A DNA stretch of 64,000 nucleotides from JAUZRW01 sp964549915. GTDB taxonomy: Bacteria > Chloroflexota > Anaerolineae > Aggregatilineales > Phototrophicaceae. The stretch spans positions 1 through 64,000 of the forward strand of contig CAZJWX010000004.1 of the NCBI GenBank assembly GCA_964549915.1. Direction: 5' to 3'. The notes below the pieces were generated by a model that saw only the letters and a program-made list of their open reading frames with translations, had not been told where the DNA came from and did not search any database. Both the position numbers and the translations under genes were made by a program. Positions 24,385 through 32,281 of the stretch are shown here, piece after piece; within the stretch, counting starts at the first letter, position 1, and each line of letters begins with the position of its first letter.

Positions 24385-25683
24385 ATGCCAGAGCCTTCCA
24401 AAGACCCGGAGCAGCAAGAGCAACCAGAATTGAACGATGCCCTCCTGGGTATTCAGAGCCTCGGTAGTACCACCGAGTCATTCTTCAGCCGTCTCTATCG
24501 CGGTTTGAACAGCCGCGAAGAACTGCGGAAGGCGCGTGCACTCTTGCAGCAGTCGATCCAGAAAGCGCAGCAGGCCGAAGGGCGCAACCGGATGCTGCGC
24601 CGGATGATCGAACAGCGCGAACTGGATGTTGTGCGCTTACAGGGCATCCTGGAACAGATCAGCGAAGGGATCATCATGCAGGATATGCAAGGGCGTATCG
24701 TCATGATGAACCGCGCAGCCAATGAACTCCTGGGGAACCAGCGCAACTTCTGGATGAGCGACCTGGGCCAACTCTTCCGCGAGAGCCTGGCGCTACAAGC
24801 CAGCAGCGGCCAACTCGCCCCGATCACCGAACCGAACCGGACGCATATTGGCAATCGCACAGTCAGTGCGCAGGTAGCTGCCATTGCGGACAACCGGGGA
24901 CAGTCGCTGGGCACGTTGATGATCCTGCGCGATGTGACCGAGCAAGACCTCGCCGAGCGCTTGAAAAACAGCTTCGCGGCACACATCTCGCACGAGCTAA
25001 TCACCCCACTTGCCCCGATGCGCGTCGCCAGCGAGATGCTCCTCAACGCGCCGGATGACCAGCCCCCAAATCAGAAAATGCTGGAGATGATCGGACGCAA
25101 TATTGATATTCTCGACCGCATGGTGACAGAAATGCTGGATATGTCCGCCATGACGAGCGAGAATTTCCGCATTCTGCCAGAACCAATCGCCCTGGAAGCG
25201 ATGCTCTGGGAAGTGCTGGGCAGCTTCCACGAAGACATTGACGACCGCAACCTGACCCCGCGATTGATGCTGCGCGACCCAGAAACACTCAGCGTAGCGG
25301 GAGACCCCAAATACCTGCACTGGGCGCTCAGCAATCTGGTGCGCAACGCGGTACAGTACAACGAGCGCGGCGGCAAGGTCATCCTCAGTGCCCGTCCTCA
25401 CCCTGAACAGCGCCAGCAAGTGCAGATCCAGGTGCGCGATACGGGAGTCGGCATCGCTGATGACGATCTGCCGCACATCTTCAACCTGTTCTATCGTGGC
25501 GATGCGCGAACTGCGACGGGCAAAAAGCTCGACCCACGCGGCCTGGGCCAGGGATTGTACGTCGCACGGAAAGTGGCACAAGCCCATCGCGGCAGCCTCA
25601 CCGTCGAGAGCACGGTGGGTGAAGGCAGCCTCTTCACGCTGGTCGTCCCAGCAGCCCCCACCGCCGACAGACTGCCCGCATGA
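24385..25683 (+). CDS. Soluble PAS-domain sensor histidine kinase
   Basis: A 432-residue cytoplasmic kinase without TM segments. The N-terminal coiled coil (about 45-90) leads to a PAS domain (about 91-185; ILEQISEGIIMQDMQG), then HisKA with an intact H-box SHELITPL (His about 203). HATPase_c has NLVRNAVQYN (N), VRDTGVGI (G1) and GLGQGLYVA (G2). It should autophosphorylate and pass phosphate to the receiver protein encoded directly upstream. The signal is presumably an intracellular ligand or redox state sensed by PAS; unknown. Confidence 0.92.
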   Translation: MPEPSKDPEQQEQPELNDALLGIQSLGSTTESFFSRLYRGLNSREELRKARALLQQSIQKAQQAEGRNRMLRRMIEQRELDVVRLQGILEQISEGIIMQDMQGRIVMMNRAANELLGNQRNFWMSDLGQLFRESLALQASSGQLAPITEPNRTHIGNRTVSAQVAAIADNRGQSLGTLMILRDVTEQDLAERLKNSFAAHISHELITPLAPMRVASEMLLNAPDDQPPNQKMLEMIGRNIDILDRMVTEMLDMSAMTSENFRILPEPIALEAMLWEVLGSFHEDIDDRNLTPRLMLRDPETLSVAGDPKYLHWALSNLVRNAVQYNERGGKVILSARPHPEQRQQVQIQVRDTGVGIADDDLPHIFNLFYRGDARTATGKKLDPRGLGQGLYVARKVAQAHRGSLTVESTVGEGSLFTLVVPAAPTADRLPA

Positions 25684-25804
25684 ACGCACGCTGCGCCGGG
25701 TCGATTGCACGTCACACTTGCCAGCAGTGGACACAAAACGTTACACTGTATTTACAATGCCAACTATTGAACCCACCTTTTCAACTGTTTGAGGAGATTA
25801 TTCC

Positions 25805-27616
25805 GTGAGCGGAACCGGAGCTTTTACGTTCGTCCTGCACACTCATCTGCCGTATGTGCGCCTGGCAGGGCGCTGGCCTCATGGCGAAGAATGGATCCAC
25901 GAAGCGGCAAGCGAAACCTACGTCCCGCTGCTGCAAACGCTCTACGATCTTGTGGAAGAGGGAATCCAGTTCAGAATCACCCTGGGCATCACACCAATCC
26001 TGGCAGAGCAACTCGCCGATCCGATTGTGCTGGAGCATTTCGAGGGCTATCTGGACGAGAAGATCAAGGCAGCGAAGCGTGACATGGTCTACTTCGCCCC
26101 GCCCAATATCACCCAGCTTGATACGCTGGATGTCGAAGCGGACGAGGTGCCACCAGGTGAACCGCTCTCACGCCGCAATCCCGGCACCCAGTTGGAAGAA
26201 GCAGCGGCCAGCCGGGGCGAAAGCAGCGGCGACCCGCACCTCTACTACCTCGCGGATTGGTATCGCGGCTATTACGAAGATGTCAAACGCGCCTTCATTG
26301 AGCGCTTCAACCGCGACATCATCGGTGCCTTCCGCAAGTTGCAGGATGAGGGCTACCTCGAGATCATCACCAGCGCAGCCACGCATGGCTACCTGCCGCT
26401 ATTGGGCAAGGACAGTTCGGTACGGGCACAAATCAAGGTCGGGATCGCCAGCTACGAACGCTTCTTCGGGCGCAAACCGAAGGCCATCTGGCTGCCAGAG
26501 TGCGCCTATCGCCCGGCATACGTGGAACCGGATGGCAATGTACGCCCCGGCATCGAGACCATCCTGGCAGAAGAAGGCATCCAACTCTTCTTCAGCGAAA
26601 CGCACACCATCACAGGGGGGCAACCTGTCGGCGTCGCAGCCGGAGATGTCATCGGTCCCTACGGTGAGATCAAACGGCGCTATGTCATCCCACAGAATCA
26701 ATCGACACTGCCCCGTCGCCAGACAACCACCTATCGCCCCTATTTCGTCAGCGAAACAGTGAAGGGTGGCGGCGCAGACCAACATTCTGGTGTCGCAGTC
26801 ATAGGACGCAATAACAATACCGGTCAACAGGTCTGGAGCGCTGATTGGGGTTACCCCGGAGACTTCGATTACCGCGAGTTTCACAAGAAGGCCGGAACAA
26901 GTGGCCTGCAATACTGGCGCGTGACGGGCGCGAAAATCGACCTGGGACACAAAGACACCTATCATCCCGATTGGGCGGATTTCAAGATCGACCAGCACGC
27001 AGAACACTTCGCGCATCTGGTAGGCGACTTGCTGCGGGATTACCACAACCAGACAGGCGAATATGGTTTAATCGCTTCGAACTACGATACAGAGCTTTTC
27101 GGTCACTGGTGGTTTGAAGGGGTGCGCTGGCTGGGTCAGGTGCTGCGTCATCTGGCAAACACGCCCGAGATCGACCTCATGACTGCTACCGAATATGTGG
27201 AACAACACCCGCCGCAGGAAGTCCTGCACATCCCGGAAAGTTCCTGGGGCGCAGGCGGCACGCACTTCACCTGGGATAACGGCGATACGCGCTGGATGTG
27301 GAAGCCGATCCATGATTGCGAAGCACGCATGGCGCATCTCGTGGATCGTTTTAGCGACCCGAGCGACGACCAGCTTGTCGTGTTGCAACAGGCCGCTCGC
27401 GAATTGCTGCTCCTGCAAAGCTCGGACTGGCCCTTCCTGGTGACGACCGGGCAGGCACGCGAATACGCCATCCAGCGTTTCAGCCAGCATGTCGAGCGCT
27501 TCAATCGCCTGGCGAAGAGCCTGGAAGTGGGCACGCCGGATGTGGACTACGCGCAGGAGATGTACGCATTGGATCGCGTCTTCCCGGATATTGATATACG
27601 CGCCTTCGGCAGTTGA
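25805..27616 (+). CDS. GH57 1,4-alpha-glucan branching enzyme
   Basis: A 603-residue glycoside hydrolase family 57 protein of the branching-enzyme type, introducing alpha-1,6 branches into glycogen. The family opening HTHLPYVRL, the nucleophile in WLPECAYRP (Glu about 232) and the general acid in NYDTELFGHWWFEG (Asp about 428) are all present. Length is near the 520-600 usual for this group. GTG start with GAGGAG about 8 bases upstream. An alpha/beta hydrolase gene follows after 14 bases and glgA-glgC after that, which supports a glycogen role. No GH13 GlgB is in the window, so this is likely the branching enzyme in use. Confidence 0.88.
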   Translation: MSGTGAFTFVLHTHLPYVRLAGRWPHGEEWIHEAASETYVPLLQTLYDLVEEGIQFRITLGITPILAEQLADPIVLEHFEGYLDEKIKAAKRDMVYFAPPNITQLDTLDVEADEVPPGEPLSRRNPGTQLEEAAASRGESSGDPHLYYLADWYRGYYEDVKRAFIERFNRDIIGAFRKLQDEGYLEIITSAATHGYLPLLGKDSSVRAQIKVGIASYERFFGRKPKAIWLPECAYRPAYVEPDGNVRPGIETILAEEGIQLFFSETHTITGGQPVGVAAGDVIGPYGEIKRRYVIPQNQSTLPRRQTTTYRPYFVSETVKGGGADQHSGVAVIGRNNNTGQQVWSADWGYPGDFDYREFHKKAGTSGLQYWRVTGAKIDLGHKDTYHPDWADFKIDQHAEHFAHLVGDLLRDYHNQTGEYGLIASNYDTELFGHWWFEGVRWLGQVLRHLANTPEIDLMTATEYVEQHPPQEVLHIPESSWGAGGTHFTWDNGDTRWMWKPIHDCEARMAHLVDRFSDPSDDQLVVLQQAARELLLLQSSDWPFLVTTGQAREYAIQRFSQHVERFNRLAKSLEVGTPDVDYAQEMYALDRVFPDIDIRAFGS

Positions 27617-27630
27617 ACAGGCGCACCTGA

Positions 27631-28458
27631 ATGAACCCAGATTGGACTCTCAACAGGCGATTTGACAGTTCGCATGGTCAGGTCGCCTACGATCATTTCG
27701 GAAGCGGCAAGCCCCTGTTGATGATTCACGGGACGCCCTTCTCTTCGTTCGTCTGGCGCGGTTTCGTACAGCCCCTGGCTGAGCATTACCAGGTCACGTT
27801 GTATGATCTGGTGGGCTATGGGCAATCAGAACAGCGTGACGGACAGGATGTCTCCCTCGGGTCGCAGTCACGTGTCCTCGCGGAATTGCTCGATCATCTG
27901 CGGCTAGAGCGCCCGACTGTGATCGCCCATGACTTCGGCGGCGCGACCACCCTACGGACGCATATCCTGGAAGAACGGGACTTCGAGCAGTTGCTTCTCG
28001 TCGATCCGGTGGCTGTCGCTCCCTGGGGATCGCCCTTTGTGCAGCATGTACGCCGCTATTTCGAAGCCTTTGAAGAGATGCCACCCTACATTCACGAAGG
28101 TATCCTGAACGCCTATCTGCAAGATGCGGCTTTCCGACCCTTGAGCGCTGAAGCTTTCGCAGGATATAAAGCCCCCTGGATCACAAAAGCGGGGCAGGCA
28201 GCTTTCTACCGACAGATTGCCCAAATGGATCAGCGCTATACTGATGAAGTCGAACCACACTACGGCGAAATTCGCCGTCCCGTGGCGCTTTTCTGGGGGC
28301 ACGAGGATCGCTGGATTCCGGTGGAGCAGGGGCGCAGGCTGCACGGCATGATCCCACACGCAACGCTGGAGGAAATCCCGGAAGCCGGGCATCTGGTACA
28401 GGAAGACCAACCAGAAGCACTGCTGCGTGGAATCTGGTCTGTCCTCGGGCTACCTTAA
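27631..28458 (+). CDS. Alpha/beta hydrolase, haloalkane dehalogenase/epoxide hydrolase-like
   Basis: A 275-residue alpha/beta hydrolase. The oxyanion motif is MIHGTPFSSFVW. The nucleophile elbow is AHDFGG, so the nucleophile is Asp, as in haloalkane dehalogenases and epoxide hydrolases rather than esterases. A later acidic residue in WGHEDRWIP and the His in EAGHLVQ complete the triad. The substrate is unknown. It sits 14 bases behind the GH57 gene and before glgA, but nothing in the sequence links it to glycogen. There is no obvious strong ribosome-binding site. Confidence 0.85.
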   Translation: MNPDWTLNRRFDSSHGQVAYDHFGSGKPLLMIHGTPFSSFVWRGFVQPLAEHYQVTLYDLVGYGQSEQRDGQDVSLGSQSRVLAELLDHLRLERPTVIAHDFGGATTLRTHILEERDFEQLLLVDPVAVAPWGSPFVQHVRRYFEAFEEMPPYIHEGILNAYLQDAAFRPLSAEAFAGYKAPWITKAGQAAFYRQIAQMDQRYTDEVEPHYGEIRRPVALFWGHEDRWIPVEQGRRLHGMIPHATLEEIPEAGHLVQEDQPEALLRGIWSVLGLP

Positions 28459-28527
28459 CGGCTCATGTGAAAGTAGGGGGATACGGAGTTTCGCTGCATC
28501 TCAACATTTGTCGTCATCGCCAGTGCT

Positions 28528-28556
28528 TTGCTGCTATGCCTTGCTCTCGGTACAAT
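28528..28556 (+). promoter_or_regulatory. Candidate sigma-70 promoter for glgA-glgC
   Basis: TTGCTG (28528-28533), a 17-base spacer and TACAAT (28551-28556). Transcription would start about 28563, giving a leader of about 120 bases before the glgA ATG. Confidence 0.5.
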
Positions 28557-28685
28557 AGCTTGCAGATGTAGCGCCACCTCAGCGATTGGCGCACGAACGG
28601 GGACAGTTGGTACAGTCCCACCAGCGGGCGATGCTTCCAGGGTTTCCATGGAACCAGGCCATCACACTACACATTGGAGAAAACT

Positions 28686-30155
28686 ATGCGCGTGCTCATC
28701 GTCAGTGCAGAAGCCGTCCCCTTTGCCAAGGTCGGCGGGTTGGCGGATGTTGTCGGTTCCCTACCCATTGCACTGCGCCAGGAAGGCATTGACACCCGCG
28801 TCCTCATGCCCGGTTACGGATTCATCGAGCACTTCCAATACAACATTAGTTTGCTGTTTTCCTTCCCCTTCTCGCACCAGCACGGGGTGACGGACGTAAG
28901 CATCTATTCCTGTGTCTACGAAGGAGTCCCCTTCTATTTCATCCAGGGCTGGCCGTACTTCGGGCAGGATTCAACCGTCTACACCGATTGGTCATGGGAT
29001 GTGCCCCGCTTCATCTTCTTCAATCAGTTGGTGATGGCGGTCGCGTGGCAGCTTCGCGAGCGCCTGGGCTGGTTCCCGGATGTCTTCCACGTCAACGACT
29101 GGCACACCGGACTGCTGCCCTTCCTGCTGGCGGAGAACCAATGGCGCCAGGAATGGAGCCATGTCGCCAGTGTGACCACAATCCATAATATCGCCTACCA
29201 GGGAGATGGGGTCGGCGGGTTCCTCTGGCATATGAGCATTCCAGAGCGGCATCATCCGCTGCTGAACGAATTTCATATGACCGACAACATGCTGGCAATT
29301 GCGCTGGCGTACAGCGACATGATCAATACCGTTAGCCCCACTTATGCCCATGAAATCCAACATCCGTACGCAGGCTACGAACTGGCTCCGCTGATCCAGG
29401 TGCGCAAGGACAGCCTTCGCGGTATCCTTAATGGCATCGACACCGTGCGCTGGGATCCGGATGCGGATCCGACTCTCGTGGCGAACTTCAATGCCTACAG
29501 CGTCACGGAGCATCGCGGCGAGAACAAACGCTCCCTGCAATACAGCACGGGTTTACCTGTGCGCGATCGCACACCACTGATCGGGATCGTCTCACGGCTG
29601 ACCTGGCAAAAGGGCTTCGACATCGCAGTCCCCGCCCTGCGCGAACTGCTGGCAACTGAAGATGTGCAATTGGTTGTGTTGGGCACAGGGGATGTCGATA
29701 TTGAACACGCGATGAGCCAGCTCGAGGACGAACATCCCGAAAAGGTGCGCGCCTTCACCCACTTCGACGGCACCCTGGCGCGGCACATCTACGCAGGCTG
29801 CGATCTTTTCTTGATGCCCAGTCACTTCGAGCCGTGTGGTATGGGGCAAATGCTGGCGATGCGCTACGGTGCGCTGCCCCTGGTGCGCAAGACTGGCGGC
29901 CTTGCGGATACCGTCGTCAATTACGATGGCGAAAACGCCGACGGCGGCACTGGCTTTGTATTCGAGGAGGAAAGCCCCCAGGCAGTGCTCCACACAATCC
30001 GCTGGGCGCTGGATACCTATGTCGAGCGTCCCAAGGCCTGGCGGCGTATGCAGCGCCGCGCCATGCTTTCCGACTTCGGTTGGGCAGCCAGCGCCCGCCA
30101 GTACCGTGAACTCTATCAGCAAGCCGTTCATAAACGAAAGGAACCCATACGATGA
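28686..30155 (+). CDS. glgA: Glycogen synthase (ADP-glucose)
   Basis: A 489-residue GT5 glycogen synthase transferring glucose from ADP-glucose to the non-reducing ends of glycogen. The N-terminal ADP-glucose motif is KVGGLADVVGSLP (Lys15). The acceptor domain has HVNDWHTGLLPFLL and TIHNIAYQG. The C-terminal donor domain has SRLTWQKGFD and the E-containing SHFEPCGMGQMLAMRYG, followed by RKTGGLADTV. Length matches GlgA. The ATG at 28686 has GGAG 6 bases upstream; a TTG at 28674 is inferior. It overlaps glgC by 4 bases (ATGA), so the two are translationally coupled. Confidence 0.96.
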   Translation: MRVLIVSAEAVPFAKVGGLADVVGSLPIALRQEGIDTRVLMPGYGFIEHFQYNISLLFSFPFSHQHGVTDVSIYSCVYEGVPFYFIQGWPYFGQDSTVYTDWSWDVPRFIFFNQLVMAVAWQLRERLGWFPDVFHVNDWHTGLLPFLLAENQWRQEWSHVASVTTIHNIAYQGDGVGGFLWHMSIPERHHPLLNEFHMTDNMLAIALAYSDMINTVSPTYAHEIQHPYAGYELAPLIQVRKDSLRGILNGIDTVRWDPDADPTLVANFNAYSVTEHRGENKRSLQYSTGLPVRDRTPLIGIVSRLTWQKGFDIAVPALRELLATEDVQLVVLGTGDVDIEHAMSQLEDEHPEKVRAFTHFDGTLARHIYAGCDLFLMPSHFEPCGMGQMLAMRYGALPLVRKTGGLADTVVNYDGENADGGTGFVFEEESPQAVLHTIRWALDTYVERPKAWRRMQRRAMLSDFGWAASARQYRELYQQAVHKRKEPIR

Positions 30156-31414
30156 GAACCAAGGCCATCATCCTGGCAGGGGGCAAAGGCACGCGCCTCG
30201 GCTCGCTGACGATCAAGCGAGCCAAACCCGCCGTTCCCTTCGCGGGCAAGTACCGCATCATCGATTTCACGCTGAGCAATTGCGTGAACTCCAACATCTT
30301 TGACGTGCTGGTGCTCACACAATATCGACCGCACAGCCTCAACGATCACATCGGCAAGGGACGTCCCTGGGATCTGGATCGCACCTTCACGGGCGGCGTA
30401 CAGCTTCTCCAACCGTACAAAGGCAGCTACGACACAGATTGGTACGCGGGAACCGCCGATGCCGTCGCCCAGAACTTGAACTTCGTGCGGCAGGGGCAAC
30501 CTGAACACGTCCTGATCCTCTCCGGCGATCACATCTACGAGATGGATTACGACATGCTCCTGCAATTCCACCGCGAGAAAGGCGCGGATGTCACGGTCTG
30601 CACCATTCGCGTGCCGCTCGACGAGGCGAATCGCTTCGGCATCATTGATGTTGACGAGAATTACCGCGTGAAAGACTTCGTGGAGAAACCGGACAATCCG
30701 CCGGGGAATCTGGCCAGCATGGGCGTCTATGTCTTCGATTATGATGTGCTGGAAAATGCGATATCCGGCGTTGATACGAGCGGTCAGGGTCTCTCGGATT
30801 TCGGGCATCATATCCTGCCCGACCTGCTGAAAGAGGGTTTCGAAATCTTCGCCTACCCCTACGGCGGCTACTGGATTGATGTCGGAACGGTGGAGGCGTA
30901 CTGGGAAGCGCACATGGATTTACTGGAAAGTCCGCCGTCTCTCAACCTCAATGATCGCACCTGGGTGATCCATACGCGCAGCGAAGAGCGCCCCCCTGTG
31001 CGGGTAGAAAGCGACGCGACCATCATCAACAGCCTGATTACGGATGGTGCCGTCATCGGTGAGGGCGCAACCGTCGAGCGTTCTGTCCTTTCGCCCGGCG
31101 TCTACGTAGGGCCGGGGGCAGTGGTTCGCGAATCGGTGATTCTCAACGATGCCTATGTCGAAGCAGGAGCCGTCGTAGAACGCTGCATCCTGGACAAGAT
31201 TGTCGTTATCGGGCATGAGGCGCGCGTCGGCGCGATGTCCCAGACGAGCCAGCTTCATATCACCAGCATTGGCAAGAACACGCGAATTCCGCCGGGGTTC
31301 ACGGTAGGTGCTGGCAGCATCCTGGGGACGGACTTGACACACCGAGACTTTGAGGAATTTGCCGGGCGCGTTGTGCCTGCTAATACGCAGCTCGGGTACA
31401 AGAAACGTGCCTGA
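30152..31414 (+). CDS. glgC: Glucose-1-phosphate adenylyltransferase
   Basis: A 420-residue ADP-glucose pyrophosphorylase, the committed step of glycogen synthesis (ATP + glucose-1-phosphate to ADP-glucose + PPi). The nucleotidyltransferase domain has LAGGKGTRLGSLT, KPAVPFAGKYRIIDF, the catalytic SGDHIYEMDY and FVEKPDNP. A C-terminal left-handed beta-helix (about 290-420; VIGEGATVERSVLSPGVYVG) provides oligomerisation and allostery. Full length. AAAGGAA lies 8 bases before the ATG, which overlaps the glgA stop. Confidence 0.96.
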   Translation: MRTKAIILAGGKGTRLGSLTIKRAKPAVPFAGKYRIIDFTLSNCVNSNIFDVLVLTQYRPHSLNDHIGKGRPWDLDRTFTGGVQLLQPYKGSYDTDWYAGTADAVAQNLNFVRQGQPEHVLILSGDHIYEMDYDMLLQFHREKGADVTVCTIRVPLDEANRFGIIDVDENYRVKDFVEKPDNPPGNLASMGVYVFDYDVLENAISGVDTSGQGLSDFGHHILPDLLKEGFEIFAYPYGGYWIDVGTVEAYWEAHMDLLESPPSLNLNDRTWVIHTRSEERPPVRVESDATIINSLITDGAVIGEGATVERSVLSPGVYVGPGAVVRESVILNDAYVEAGAVVERCILDKIVVIGHEARVGAMSQTSQLHITSIGKNTRIPPGFTVGAGSILGTDLTHRDFEEFAGRVVPANTQLGYKKRA

Positions 31415-31695
31415 GGAGCCAGGGTAATCGCCTCAAACCGTGCATGGTGTAGAGAAGGGGGAGAATCGTGGGCGAAATATGTAAGTTTTTCTTTCTTTGG
31501 GACGGAAATTGTTGACGGACAACGTGCCGCAAGGGGAACGGTTCGACTTTTTTGTGGTGAATCTGGCCTTTTCTTTGTGTTCTTTATGCCTCTGGGGTTC
31601 AAAACAATTTGCAGTGATTGCCTTGCTTGAGGGGGATAGGCTGCTGCGGGGCACAGGATAGAGACACTACCCTGTGCCCGGTACGATGCCAGTGC
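31415..31695. other. Intergenic region with A/T-rich repeat-like segment
   Basis: 281 bases between convergent glgC and the CBM48 gene. It is more A/T-rich than its surroundings. The minus strand of 31570-31605 reads as CCAGAGGCATAAAGAACACA and onward, a purine-rich 'CACAGAG' kind of repeat that I recall from intergenic regions of various genomes. A hairpin follows at 31649-31679. I see no gene here. Confidence 0.45.
31649..31679. terminator. Hairpin upstream of the CBM48 gene stop
   Basis: GGGCACAGG (31649-31657) and CCTGTGCCC (31671-31679) form a perfect 9-bp stem with a 13-base loop. It lies just beyond the stop codon of the minus-strand CBM48 gene and downstream of glgC, so it can end transcripts from either side. 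There is no T tract on either strand. Confidence 0.45.
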
Positions 31696-31992
31696 CTAGG
31701 TTACGACAACCGAATTATCGCCGCTGAACGGATTGGGTACGTACTTATCCGCTTCCCAATCGTTGTGCCATTCCGTCCCATTGACAAGATAACGGAACTG
31801 GTAGCTCTTATTCTTCTCCAGATCCAAGGTCACTTTGAACCGCCCGTCTTTCAGACGATCCATCTGTGTGGCTTCTTCATCCCAATCGTTGAAATCCCCG
31901 ACGAGGTATACGGTCTCGGCCTCAATCGCAGCCGGGGTATAGAAGGTCACTTTGCAGATGTCTTTCGACTTGAGGTACTGCTTCTTCAGCAT
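31696..31992 (-). CDS. Stand-alone CBM48 (AMPK-beta-like glycogen-binding) protein
   Basis: A 98-residue protein consisting of one early-set/CBM48 domain: VTFYTPAAIEAETVYLVGDF, then NDWDEEATQM, SYQFRYLVNG, WHNDWEADKYVPNPFG-type loop and the closing strand NSVVVT. The Trp and Lys/Asn positions match glycogen-binding modules of AMPK beta, branching enzymes and isoamylases. No catalytic domain is attached, so it probably binds glycogen or targets another protein to it. The ATG at 31992 has GGGGAG 10 bases upstream; an ATG at 32022 would add ten residues. It lies between glgC and glgP. Confidence 0.85.
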   Translation of the reverse strand: MLKKQYLKSKDICKVTFYTPAAIEAETVYLVGDFNDWDEEATQMDRLKDGRFKVTLDLEKNKSYQFRYLVNGTEWHNDWEADKYVPNPFSGDNSVVVT

Positions 31993-32281
31993 GTGGAAGT
32001 GTCTCCCCAGTTCATGGCGCATAATCTGGCGTAAAACGCAGGCATTGTAGCACAGCGTTATCAGTCTGGTAGACAGAATTTCTGGCGCTGGTACTGTGCA
32101 ATCTCCACAGCATTTGCAGAAGAAAACAGCACAAGTCCTTCGGTTTAGCGCTTTGTTATAGCAACCATGTTGATTCGTCTCAGAAAGTCGTTATGCTGTT
32201 GGTAGCCACGCCTGCGCAGTTTTTTGAGTATACTGGGGCGTGGAAATCCTTATCGACTGGTAATCAGGAGCAATCCTAACT

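Noticed and set aside
24385..25683. Second His-less kinase
   Set aside because: Checked because of the degenerate sensor at 7030-9291. The H-box here is intact (SHELITPL).
31433..31654. A 73-codon minus-strand frame with EPQRHKEHKEKARFTT
   Set aside because: It reads through the A/T-rich repeat-like segment. This kind of R/H/K-rich peptide is typical of translated intergenic repeats, and no ribosome-binding site is present.
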